Positions 52,718 through 64,000 of a stretch of 64,000 nucleotides of DNA are shown piece after piece. Under the pieces are notes generated by a model. That model saw only the letters and a program-made list of their open reading frames with translations, had not been told where the DNA came from and searched no databases. The position numbers and the translations under genes were made by a program. Position 1 is the first letter of the stretch. Each line of letters starts with the position of its first letter. The stretch covers positions 3,468,001-3,532,000 of the forward strand of contig NZ_CP035492.1 in assembly GCF_004135365.1 (NCBI RefSeq). Direction: 5' to 3'. The stretch comes from Paenibacillus protaetiae (lineage in GTDB: Bacteria > Bacillota > Bacilli > Paenibacillales > Paenibacillaceae).

Positions 52718-53250
52718 GCCGGGACACGGTCGTAGCGAAGCGCTACGCGAAAGCGTTGTTTGAGCTTGCGCAGGAGCAGAGTGTCGTGCATGAAGTGGAA
52801 GAACAGCTGAAGCTGATTGCCAGCGCACTGAACCAAGATCCGGAAATCGAGAAATTCCTGTTGTTCCCTGGAATTGGCGCGGAGAAGAAAATTGAGGCTA
52901 TCAAAGGCGCTCTCGGTGACCGTCTATCCGCCCTCGTGCTCCATACGGTGGAACTGCTTATCGTTCGTGGGCATCAAGACGTGATCGCAGACGTATATGA
53001 AGCCTTCACTAAAATAGCTGGAGAAGCACTGGGCCAGGCGCACGCATCCGTTTATTCGGCTAAACAGCTGACGGCAAACGAGCTGGCAGAGGTAACTTCC
53101 CAATTTGAGCAAATTACCGGCAAAAAAATTATCCCGCAAACGTTTGTTGAGCCTTCGCTGCTTGGCGGCGTGCAAGTGCGGATCGGCGACCGCCTGTATG
53201 ACGGAAGCTTGTCGGGCAAGCTGGAACGCTTGCAAAAAGCTTTGAAATAA
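52714..53250 (+). CDS. atpH: ATP synthase F1 subunit delta
   Basis: 178 residues. The N-terminal six-helix domain (AKRYAKALFELAQEQ) binds subunit alpha, and the C-terminal part (LLGGVQVRIGDRLYDGSLSGKLERL) is the OSCP-type signature. It connects the b stalk to F1. Coupled to atpF by ATGA overlap. Confidence 0.96.
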   Translation: MSRDTVVAKRYAKALFELAQEQSVVHEVEEQLKLIASALNQDPEIEKFLLFPGIGAEKKIEAIKGALGDRLSALVLHTVELLIVRGHQDVIADVYEAFTKIAGEALGQAHASVYSAKQLTANELAEVTSQFEQITGKKIIPQTFVEPSLLGGVQVRIGDRLYDGSLSGKLERLQKALK

Positions 53251-53267
53251 TAAGTGACGGTAGATAA

Positions 53268-54794
<1,527 letters not shown>

Positions 54795-54901
54795 TGAAAT
54801 ATACGTCTCAACGCCCGTTCTGTCATGTACGGGCGTAGGCGCTTCGTTATACAAAAACCAGGCTTTGGCGCCCCCAAAGCAACAAAGGCGGGTGAATACT
54901 A

Positions 54902-55768
54902 GTGGCAAAAGGCATGCGCGAGATTAAGCGTGAGATTAAAAGCACGCAAAATACGAAGCAAATCACGAAAGCGATGGAAATGGTTGCGGCTTCCCGTCTG
55001 AGACGCGCTCAGGAGGCTGCGCAAGCAGCACGCCCTTACGCGGATAAGCTGAAGGAAGTAGTAGCTAACATTGCAGCCGGAACCAGAAACGTAAAGCATC
55101 CGATGCTTCAAAGCCGTCCGATCAAAAAAACAGCTTACTTGGTTGTTACTTCTGACCGCGGTTTGGCAGGCGGCTACAATGCCAACGTGCTTCGTCTCGT
55201 TACACAAATGATTCGCGAGAAGCATAAATCGACGGAGGAATACGCGATTTTCGTCATCGGACGGAAAGGCCGCGATTACTTCCGCCGCCGCAATATGCCA
55301 ATCGTAGAAGAGGTTATCGGTTTGTCGGACAACCCGACCTATGCGGAAATCCGTGCAGTGTCGAACACGGCTGTCAATAAATTCGCGGAAGCGGAATATG
55401 ACGAGCTTTACCTTTGCTATAACCAATTTGTCAATGCAATGACCCAAATTCCGCAGGCGAAACGTCTGCTGCCTCTTGATGATATCAGCGAAAGCGGCAA
55501 CGCAAACGTGACGGCATATGAGTATGAGCCATCGGCGGAAGGCGTTCTGGCCGAGCTTCTTCCGAAATATGCTGAAATGATCATCTACAGTGCTGTTTTG
55601 GACGGCAAAGCAAGCGAATTTGGCGCACGTATGACTGCAATGGGCAGCGCAACAAAAAATGCAACAAAGATGATCGCACAAAAAACGCTTGCATACAACC
55701 GTGCGCGTCAAGCGGCAATTACGCAAGAAATTTCCGAGATTGTTGCAGGCGCAAACGCTCAGGCATAA
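54902..55768 (+). CDS. atpG: ATP synthase F1 subunit gamma
   Basis: 288 residues. The rotor shaft: N-terminal helix MREIKREIKSTQNTKQITKAM and C-terminal helix ending ITQEISEIVAGANA pair as a coiled coil inside the alpha/beta ring. LVVTSDRGLAGGYN is the Rossmann-like segment. The GTG at 54902 follows AAAGGCGGGTGA. The 107 bases before it contain no terminator. Confidence 0.96.
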   Translation: MAKGMREIKREIKSTQNTKQITKAMEMVAASRLRRAQEAAQAARPYADKLKEVVANIAAGTRNVKHPMLQSRPIKKTAYLVVTSDRGLAGGYNANVLRLVTQMIREKHKSTEEYAIFVIGRKGRDYFRRRNMPIVEEVIGLSDNPTYAEIRAVSNTAVNKFAEAEYDELYLCYNQFVNAMTQIPQAKRLLPLDDISESGNANVTAYEYEPSAEGVLAELLPKYAEMIIYSAVLDGKASEFGARMTAMGSATKNATKMIAQKTLAYNRARQAAITQEISEIVAGANAQA

Positions 55769-55824
55769 GCAGGAGAAGTCGGGCCGTTTGGCAGCAAGCG
55801 GCTTGATTCTTTACGGTTTCATAA

Positions 55825-57252
<1,428 letters not shown>

Positions 57253-57273
57253 TGAAAGGCGGGAGGAATCCAC

Positions 57274-57675
57274 ATGAGCACTTTTCTAGTTGAAGTCGTT
57301 ACGCCTGAGCGTAAAGTTTATGCGGAAACGGCAAACATGGTCAGCGTGAAAGGCTCGGAAGGCGAACTCGGCATTTTGCCGAATCACGTTCCGCTTGTTA
57401 CTACGCTTCGTATTGCTCCGGTCGTGATCAAACGCGACGGCAAGCAAGATGTAATCGCCGTTCATGGCGGTTTTATCGAAGTTCGCAAGGACAAGATTGT
57501 CATTCTCGCAGAAACGGCTGAGCTTCCTGGCGACATTGATGTCGAACGTGCACGCCAGTCGAAGGAGCGCGCTGAACAGCGCCTGGCCAACAACAAACGT
57601 GACGAAGTCGATTACCGCCGCGCCGAGCTTGCTCTGCAGCGTGCCGTAACTCGTATTAACGTTACAGGCAAATAA
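57274..57675 (+). CDS. atpC: ATP synthase F1 subunit epsilon
   Basis: 133 residues: N-terminal beta-sandwich (VVTPERKVYAETANMVSVKGSEGELGILPNH split over residues 7-37) and C-terminal two-helix domain (ERARQSKERAEQRLANNKRDE) that can inhibit ATP hydrolysis. Last gene of the operon; a terminator follows. Confidence 0.96.
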   Translation: MSTFLVEVVTPERKVYAETANMVSVKGSEGELGILPNHVPLVTTLRIAPVVIKRDGKQDVIAVHGGFIEVRKDKIVILAETAELPGDIDVERARQSKERAEQRLANNKRDEVDYRRAELALQRAVTRINVTGK

Positions 57676-57705
57676 GTTTTATCATAACCAACAACACAAC
57701 CAGGG

Positions 57706-57752
57706 AAACACCGTATCTGAACCGCTTCCGGCGGACAGAGCGGTGTTTTTTT
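57706..57752 (+). terminator. Intrinsic terminator after the ATP synthase operon
   Basis: AAACACCG (57706-57713) pairs with CGGTGTTT (57741-57748) around an inner GC hairpin, followed by a T-run. Confidence 0.82.
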
Positions 57753-57882
57753 GTGCCATGGACAGGTTGTTCGTTTACGGCTGGCAGAGACGGTTGCTAT
57801 AATACAGGTAATTGGTGCATGAAAACGGCTCGAATTAAGATAAGGATTTGGATTTGGCGAGAACCGGAAAGGAGCAGACAGC

Positions 57883-58665
57883 GTGATCGAAATTCATACT
57901 CATATTTTGCCCGGCATTGATGATGGAGCAGCGGATTGGGACATGGCGCTCCAGCTTGCGCAATCGGCTGCAGCTCAAGGAATAACGGATATTATCGCAA
58001 CACCGCATCACCGGAACAGCTCGCATTACAATCCTGCACAATCCGTCGTTACGTTAACGGAGCAGCTCAATGAACGTTTGGCCGCAGCGGGAATAGCGGT
58101 AACCGTTCACCCCGGTCAAGAGGTGCATCTTCATCGGGAGCTGCTGGATCATTGGCAGAAAGGCGAGCTGCTGACCTTGGCGAACGGGCCATACATGCTG
58201 CTGGAAATGCCGCACTCCAGAGTGCCGGAGTATATGGAATCAATCGTCTATGAGCTGGGAATTGCCGGTATACGCGCTGTAATTCCGCATCCGGAACGGA
58301 ATGCAGAAGTCGCACGCCATCCGGACAAGCTGGAGCAGCTTGTGGAACTTGGAGCTTTAGCGCAAGTAACGAGCGCATCGCTATTGGGCGGTTATGGCAA
58401 AGGAATTGAACGGTTATCCTGGTCGTTGTGTAAAAAAGGCTTTATTCATCTCATTTCCTCCGATGCGCATCATCCGGTCAGGAGAGGCATACAGCTGGCC
58501 GAGGCTTACGAGCAGGCGGAGCGGCAATTAGGCGCAGAGTGGTCCGGCTATTACCGGGATAATGCGGCAGCGGTGCTTGCGGGCAAACCTATCGACGCGG
58601 AATTCCGTCCGGCATTGCAAAAAGCAAGCGGCTGGCAGCGGATAAGAGGTTTGTTTACATCCTAA
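57883..58665 (+). CDS. PHP-family protein-tyrosine phosphatase (YwqE/CpsB/CapC type)
   Basis: 260 residues. The manganese-binding PHP residues are visible: EIHTHILPGIDDGA, ATPHHRNS, PGQEVHLH, VIPHPERN and SSDAHH. Homologues dephosphorylate bacterial tyrosine kinases that control capsule or exopolysaccharide synthesis. No tyrosine kinase, Wzz-type or glycosyltransferase gene is nearby, so its partner must lie elsewhere. AAAGGAG precedes the GTG at 57883. Confidence 0.9.
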   Translation: MIEIHTHILPGIDDGAADWDMALQLAQSAAAQGITDIIATPHHRNSSHYNPAQSVVTLTEQLNERLAAAGIAVTVHPGQEVHLHRELLDHWQKGELLTLANGPYMLLEMPHSRVPEYMESIVYELGIAGIRAVIPHPERNAEVARHPDKLEQLVELGALAQVTSASLLGGYGKGIERLSWSLCKKGFIHLISSDAHHPVRRGIQLAEAYEQAERQLGAEWSGYYRDNAAAVLAGKPIDAEFRPALQKASGWQRIRGLFTS

Positions 58666-58848
58666 TAAAGAAGAGTGTAGCTCTATCGTCTTAACGGAAA
58701 GAAAAGTCGCGGATGGCATGAAAATTAACCCATCTCAGCGGCTTTCTTTATTTTTTTAAACAAATTTCGCTGTAATTATAGGTAAATTATGTTGTTTATG
58801 TTAGTATAGTTGACATAGGTGAATAGATCGTCATGGGAGGAGAGACCT

Positions 58849-61074
58849 ATGTTTGACTGGCTAGGTTTTAGAAAAGGGCTTCCGCTTTTTAGATCATGGC
58901 AATTGAATCAACACCTCAAGGGGGATATTGAGGACGTATTTGAAGGCATTGCCGAAACAAGGCGGCAGCTGCTGACGGATTGGGCAGGAGAATATTGGGG
59001 GTATATGGAGAGGCTCGCCGGCACCATACAAAAAGAACTGGCGGCTTCGGGCGGATTTGCCGGTGCGGATGCAGGCCGGATGAAGGAATTGCTCCATATG
59101 ACGTATACGCGCGGCACTGATTTTACGGAGCTGTTTGTGCTGGATACAGGCCAACAGGTCTTGTATTCCACGTGTGAAAAGCGGTCCGGTACAATCTGCT
59201 CGCCGGACGAGCCGTTGTACCCCGGCATTGTATACAGCAAAGGGCAGCAAGGCGGACAATGGCGGCCATGCCTTTTCGGGCCGTTTGGCGACCGGGTTAC
59301 GGAACAGCTTGGACCACGCACTTCTTCGTTTCACGACAAAATGACGTTAATGTTTCTGCTCCCGCTGCAGGTGGACGGGCTGTATGCAGGCCTGTTGTGC
59401 GGACGGGTGCCGAATGATGTGATCGGCGATTTGATCCAGCGGGAGTCGGGGCATGTCTATCCGGATTCCGGCGATAATTATTTGTTTATGGCGAAACCGC
59501 GCCTGAACACGCAAATTGAGCCAGGTACAGCGTTGTCGCGGAGCCGGTTTGAAGACCGGACCTTTACCCGCGGCGAAAATTTGAAGGACGGCGTTACAAC
59601 TGACTGGGGAACGGTATCGGTTCAAGAGCATACCGAGCTTGAAATTATTTTTACCGATCCGGCAACGGGACAACTTCATCCCGGCGTAGCGAATACGATT
59701 CGCAACGGCAGCAATTTATTCGTGGAGTTCCCGGGTTACTCCGATTACCGGCATATTCCCGTTATCGGGAAAGGCGTCACGTTCCAGCTTCCGCATTGTC
59801 CCGATATGTGGGGCATGATGTGCGAAGCGGATTTGGAGGAGGTATACCGGATACGAAGCATCCGTTACCGCGAGTCCCGCATCGGGTTATGGTCTTCGCT
59901 GGGGCTTGGCGTGTTAATGGCTGTGCTGGTTTATATGGTTGCGCAATATGCCGCGCAGTGGGTAGCGGCGACGGCGGCGGGGCTGTTTGCGTTTGTGTAT
60001 GCGATTGCGGTAACCGGCCGCTTGCAGCGGCGGGAAACGAACCGGATAATCGACAAGCTGCAGGACATTACCCGGTTTATCCGCATGAATGCGGAAGGGG
60101 AAGGCGATTTGACGGAACGGCTTCCGCTTGCTTCGTTTGGCAACGACGAAACGAAAGAGCTGGCCAAATGGATCAATAATATGATCGACTCGCTGGAAGG
60201 GATTATGCTGAAAGTGAAGCTGGCCGCACAAGACGTGATGTCCAGCCAGCAGACGCTTGGCCAATCCGCAGAGGAGACTGCGCATTCGACCGAGAGGGTG
60301 AACGCCAAGATGAGCCATATGATTGGCGGGCTTCTGACCCAGCTGCAGGATATTGACACGGCCAAGGATGCGGCAGCCGATATGCGCGGAACGCTCCGCC
60401 TGCTGGAGCGGCAAGCTGCGGAGCAAATTGCGGTAGCGCAGTTTGAGGTCGACCGCATTGGAGACAAAATGGATCACATATCAAACCGGGTAAATGAAAC
60501 GAATGAGACGATCCGCAGTTTTATGCGGACTGTGGATGAAATTCGGGGCGTGCTCCAGGTTATTGGGGAAATATCGTCGCAAACTCATTTGCTGGCGCTT
60601 AACGCTTCTATCGAAGCGGCCAGAGTGGGCGAACAGGGACGCGGATTCGAGGTTGTAGCCGCAGAAATCCGCAAGCTGGCAGAAATGACACGCAGCTCGA
60701 CGGAAGAAGTCCATCAAATTACGCATGAAATATACGAGAAAGCCAAACAGGCCTATGCGTCTATGGATGAAGGAACGAAAGTGGTGGAGGAAGGCAGCCA
60801 GCTTGTCGCTTCCGCACGGGCTACGCTTCAAGCTGCAGGCACAGGCGACTTGCGCAAAACAAAAGTAGTGGATGAAATGGTCGGATTAATGGAGCGAATC
60901 GCAGAAGTAAACATGGCTAACCGCGAAGTGTCGTCCGACGTGGAGGACAACATGACTGAGCTGATCGGCGCAATGAGCCATGTACGCCAAACTTCGCAAA
61001 ACGTCGAAACGATTACGAGCCTGCTGCAGCAGATGGTTGGCCAATTCAAGCTGACGGAATCGCGCCGCCGTTAA
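58849..61074 (+). CDS. Methyl-accepting chemotaxis protein with N-terminal soluble sensor region
   Basis: About 741 residues. There is no N-terminal signal or membrane helix. Residues 1-340 are soluble, with a PAS/GAF- or Cache-like region ([25 protein letters not shown] split over residues 88-112) and several cysteines. Two adjacent membrane helices follow (about 345-390), then a HAMP-like segment and the signalling domain, whose hairpin tip is [21 protein letters not shown] near residue 572. The sensor therefore appears to stay in the cytoplasm. The ATG at 58849 has GGGAGGAG before it. The ligand is unknown. Confidence 0.9.
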   Translation: MFDWLGFRKGLPLFRSWQLNQHLKGDIEDVFEGIAETRRQLLTDWAGEYWGYMERLAGTIQKELAASGGFAGADAGRMKELLHMTYTRGTDFTELFVLDTGQQVLYSTCEKRSGTICSPDEPLYPGIVYSKGQQGGQWRPCLFGPFGDRVTEQLGPRTSSFHDKMTLMFLLPLQVDGLYAGLLCGRVPNDVIGDLIQRESGHVYPDSGDNYLFMAKPRLNTQIEPGTALSRSRFEDRTFTRGENLKDGVTTDWGTVSVQEHTELEIIFTDPATGQLHPGVANTIRNGSNLFVEFPGYSDYRHIPVIGKGVTFQLPHCPDMWGMMCEADLEEVYRIRSIRYRESRIGLWSSLGLGVLMAVLVYMVAQYAAQWVAATAAGLFAFVYAIAVTGRLQRRETNRIIDKLQDITRFIRMNAEGEGDLTERLPLASFGNDETKELAKWINNMIDSLEGIMLKVKLAAQDVMSSQQTLGQSAEETAHSTERVNAKMSHMIGGLLTQLQDIDTAKDAAADMRGTLRLLERQAAEQIAVAQFEVDRIGDKMDHISNRVNETNETIRSFMRTVDEIRGVLQVIGEISSQTHLLALNASIEAARVGEQGRGFEVVAAEIRKLAEMTRSSTEEVHQITHEIYEKAKQAYASMDEGTKVVEEGSQLVASARATLQAAGTGDLRKTKVVDEMVGLMERIAEVNMANREVSSDVEDNMTELIGAMSHVRQTSQNVETITSLLQQMVGQFKLTESRRR

Positions 61075-61118
61075 AGCTTATCCCTATATCATTAATGATG
61101 CTCGGCGAGGGCTTCCTG

Positions 61119-61178
61119 AAATCGGGAACCCGGGGCCGAGACAGCTGTCCGGGCTCCCGATTCCAGGGAGCCTGCTTT
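61119..61178 (+). terminator. Terminator overlapping a competing hairpin, after the chemotaxis gene
   Basis: GGCTCCC (61152-61158) pairs with GGGAGCC (61166-61172), then TGCTTTTTT: a terminator. The same GGCTCCC also lies in a longer hairpin formed by 61119-61132 with 61149-61162. The two cannot form together, an attenuator-like arrangement 90 bases before the NuoL-like gene. Confidence 0.65.
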
Positions 61179-61266
61179 TTTGGAGCGACAGAAACTTTAT
61201 GCCTTTAATCGCGTTCAATAGAAAGGAAGACTAGACTCGCAATTTACAGGAGGAGGCCAGCCGTTT

Positions 61267-63023
61267 ATGGATATGTATACACAGTCTGCCTGGCTTATTC
61301 CCCTATTTCCGCTTGTATCTTTCCTGCTGCTGCTATCGCTTGGCCGAAGCTTTCAACTGGGGGCGTCATCATCGGCAGCGCAGGTTCGCTGTTATCGTTC
61401 ATCCTGTCGCTGCTTGTTTTTATAGAACGGCTAGATCCGAATGCAATTGATTACAGCAACCATTTCGAATGGATGAATTTTGGCGGGTATTCGCTGTATA
61501 TAAGCTTTGAACTGAACAATATGTCGGCGCTGATGCTTGCCGTTGCCGCGCTGGCGAGCTTAACGGTCCATGTGCTGAGCGCATGGTCTATCTGGAAGGA
61601 CAGCCGAATCACGGCCTATTACAGTTATTTATCTTTATTTTCGTTTGCCGTTTACGGACTTATGATTGCCGGGGATATGTTGACGCTGCTCGTTTTTTGG
61701 GGGCTTGCGGGCGCGGGCGGTTTTTTGATCGCGGGTTATGACGATGCAAACGAAAACTCCAGAGAAGCGGCCAAACGTTTATTTATAATGGCCAATATGA
61801 GCAGCGTTGCGCTGTTATTTGCGGTAATCCTGCTATTCTGGTACATGCCGGATCATGCTTTGGATTTCACGAGCATTCATAATCTGTTCCAAGGGCATGC
61901 AGGCAAGGCAGCTTCTGGCATCATCACAGGCATAGCGCTGCTGCTCACGGCAAGCGCAGCTTCCTTTGCGGGTTTATTTCCGCTGCATATGTGGCAGCCG
62001 GCTGCTATAAAAAGCAGAGAGCCGTTTCGTTATGCACTGCCTGGCCTGCTAATGCCGGCCGCAGCTGTTTATTTGCTTGCCAAAACCTATGACTTGTTTG
62101 CCGCTTCTCCCGATGCCGGGGCTGTACTCGCCTATGCCGGAGGCATAACGGCATTGCTTAGCGCGGTCATTGCCGCCGCGCAGAACGGCTCTCTCAAAGC
62201 GGTTTCGTATGTGCTTGGGGCGCAGACCGGCCTTGCTTTCCTGGTGATCGGAGCTGGCTCTGCAGCCGGTGGCTTGTACATGCTGATAGCCGGCATAACC
62301 GGTTTCTTCTTATTAAATAGCTTTGCACAGCAGGATACCTATAAGAAAAACAGGCTGCTGCGGCTGGCGGGCTGCTTGGGAGCGCTGGCTCTTTCCGAGT
62401 TCCCGCTGCTTATCGGCTACTGGTCGTCATCAGTTGGCCTAAAAGCTCTGTATTCTTACAATCCGTATTTGTTTGTAGTCGCGTTAGCTGCAGTGCTGTT
62501 CAAAGCGCTTGCGCTTGCGCCTGTATGGCTGAAGCAGCTGCAGCGCATCCCGGCAGCTTCCGGTCCGGCAGTCCGGTCTGCCAAACCGGCAGCTTCTGCT
62601 GAATCAGAACAGCTATTCCGGTTGGCAGACCGGCCTGCCGTTCCCGCGCCTCCAAAAGCCGTTATGATCGCTGTTGGCGCTGTTTACGCGTTATGCGGCA
62701 TCTCGGCCGGTTTTGTGCAGCACCCTTGGACAAGCCGCATGGCGTCCTGGATTGGTTCCGGACAGGAAGCCGGCAGCGCTGCGGCAGCAGTTGCCGGGAT
62801 TGGAGCAGTTTCCCTGCTGGGCCTGCTGCTGGGCTGGTTAACGTACCGGCGGCAGTCGGCCCGGCTTACGGAAGACAAGCAACGCGGCTGGCTGATCCGC
62901 CTGCTGCAGGAAGAATGGTATATTCCTCGACTGATCCATTACGCGGCGTCGGTTCCGCTGAAGGCGGCTGGCCGGGCGCTGCAAGCCTTCGACGACTATA
63001 TTGTCGGAAGGAGGTTCTGGTAA
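61267..63023 (+). pseudogene. NuoL-like proton-translocating subunit family protein, divergent and frameshifted
   Basis: The ATG at 61267 (AGGAGG ten bases upstream) opens MDMYTQSAWLIPLFPLVSFL, breaks at a five-G run (61359-61363), and coding continues in another frame from GVIIGSAGSLLSFILSLLVF to 63023. One added G gives about 585 residues with some 14 helices, like NuoL of complex I or MrpA. Positions matching the NuoL membrane glutamate (WEGVG) and lysine (GKSAQLPLQTW) read WGLAG and SFAGLFPLHMW, so the usual proton-relay residues seem to be lost. A Pro/Ala-rich loop follows helix 10 or so. Function uncertain. Confidence 0.78.
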
Positions 63024-63027
63024 ATTT

Positions 63028-64000
63028 ATGGCATGGCTTGAGCATATTCCCGTATTATCAATCATGGTTGCAGCGCCGCTGATCGGGCTGCTTGCGCTGC
63101 TGGCTGTTCCGAAAGACCGGAGCCGCCAGCTTCAATTCGTAGCCGCCGCTGCAATGGCTGTGCCGTTTTTGCTGTCGTTAGCCATATTCGGTCATAACTC
63201 GGCAAGCGACCCGTCTGCGCTGTACAGTGTTGAGCGAGACTGGTTTCGCGTTGACCTGCCGCATACCGGCAGCCCGACGGCCGCGCCAAGCTCCATCCGG
63301 TTTCAATATGCGCTTGGAATTGACGGGATATCCCACCCGCTTGTGACGGTATCCGCTTTGCTTGGCTTTATGGCAGCTTTTGCTTCGGTATACATAAAAA
63401 AAAGGCGAAAGGCGTATTACGGCTGGCTTCTTTTATTAGAAAGCAGCTTAATAGGCGCTTTTCTCGCCAGAGATTTATGGCTCGCATTTATTGGCATTCA
63501 ACTTTTTGTCCTGGCTTCCGCTATGCTGATCGGGATTTGGGGCGAAACGGGAAGAACCAAAACCGCCTGGCTTCTCGTCAACGGCATAAGCTCTGTACTG
63601 CTGCTTGCCGCGTTTGCTTTATTGATCAGCACGGCCGGCGCGCAGACAGACGCCGGGAGTTCCACGCCTCATACCGTTTATTCCGGCAGTTATGCGGCTT
63701 TGGCCAATAAGCTGGCCGATCCGCAAGGATGGAACGGCGATGCGACGGCGGGGCAAGACCCTTTTTCGATGGGGAACGGAATGAGCTGGATCATCTGCCT
63801 GCTGCTGCTTGGCGGTTTTGGCATTCGGTTTGCGGTATTTCCGCTGCATACTTGGCTGATTAAAGCGGTAACGGAAGCGCCGGTGCCCGTTGCGATGCTG
63901 ATCGCGGGGAGCGCTGTTCCTTTTGGCGCTTATGGCATGCTCCGCTACGGCCTGCTGCTGTTCCCTGTGCAGGCACAGCAGCTTCAAGCCGGATTTGCGG
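63028..64000 (+). CDS. NuoM-like proton-translocating subunit family protein, partial
   Basis: Open from ATG 63028 to the window end (324 codons), four bases after the NuoL-like stop, with AAGGAGG at 63008-63014. Family signatures: RFQYALGIDGISHPLVTVSALLGF and FPLHTWLIKAVTEAPVPVAM (each split here across residues near 91-112 and 271-290). Compared with E. coli NuoM, the membrane Glu is Gln (GIQLFVLAS) and the Lys before FPLHTW is Arg (GIRFAVF). It probably forms a unit with the NuoL-like gene; a third gene of the family may follow outside the window. Confidence 0.8.
   Translation, partial: MAWLEHIPVLSIMVAAPLIGLLALLAVPKDRSRQLQFVAAAAMAVPFLLSLAIFGHNSASDPSALYSVERDWFRVDLPHTGSPTAAPSSIRFQYALGIDGISHPLVTVSALLGFMAAFASVYIKKRRKAYYGWLLLLESSLIGAFLARDLWLAFIGIQLFVLASAMLIGIWGETGRTKTAWLLVNGISSVLLLAAFALLISTAGAQTDAGSSTPHTVYSGSYAALANKLADPQGWNGDATAGQDPFSMGNGMSWIICLLLLGGFGIRFAVFPLHTWLIKAVTEAPVPVAMLIAGSAVPFGAYGMLRYGLLLFPVQAQQLQAGFA

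Overview
The window reads as chromosomal DNA of a spore-forming, Gram-positive, Paenibacillus-like member of the Bacillales. The evidence is the Bacillus-type gene order prfA-prmC-spoIIR-tsaC(ywlC)-mntP-ywlE-ywlG-glyA-upp-wecB-atp, a sporulation gene (spoIIR), a T-box and a ZTP riboswitch, strong AGGAGG ribosome binding sites with frequent TTG and GTG starts, and a fairly GC-rich coding style. No rRNA or tRNA gene, CRISPR array, complete insertion sequence or prophage was found. Species identity is inferred, not tested.

Layout. 1-3.5 kb: ccdC-like membrane gene, an OhrR-type regulator with glutathione peroxidase, and a frameshifted sodium-dependent transporter. 3.5-4.4 kb: a non-coding block with four 18-bp palindromes and a six-copy 42-bp minisatellite. 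4.4-9.1 kb (minus strand): aminotransferase, ddl and a DdlR/MocR regulator, then an ArsR-type regulator. 9.3-19.9 kb: glnS, dinB-like, DUF420, AAC(3)-like, a frameshifted unknown gene, GNAT, Yip1, mprF, hisC and a small membrane protein. 20-24.5 kb: an AraC/binding-protein fusion regulator with a transposase-like N-terminus, a Fur-box-controlled siderophore-binding lipoprotein, and a TetR regulator with two paired SMR exporters. 24.6-28.2 kb (minus): a heterodimeric BmrCD-like ABC exporter, one half frameshifted. 28.5-32.5 kb: small proteins, aldo/keto reductase, Rrf2 regulator plus thioredoxin, and DAHP synthase behind a T-box whose specifier codon looks like UUC (Phe).

32.6-57.7 kb is the conserved core: ychF, prfA-prmC, spoIIR, tsaC, mntP, ywlE, a ZTP riboswitch in front of ywlG-glyA, an inserted oppABCDF operon, upp, wecB, and the full ATP synthase operon atpZ-I-B-E-F-H-A-G-D-C. 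57.9-64 kb holds a PHP-type tyrosine phosphatase, a chemotaxis receptor with an unusual topology, and a pair of divergent NuoL/NuoM-like genes. No other complex I genes lie next to the pair, and several residues considered essential for proton pumping appear to be replaced. The second gene runs off the window.

Four genes (NSS transporter, unknown membrane protein, BmrC-like, NuoL-like) are each broken by what looks like one missing G in a run of four or five G. This common signature suggests homopolymer undercalling in the source sequence rather than four real pseudogenes. The most interesting biological candidates are the transposase-domain/AraC fusion, the orphan degenerate NuoLM pair, the palindrome/minisatellite block, and the riboswitch link between the uncharacterised ywlG family and one-carbon metabolism.
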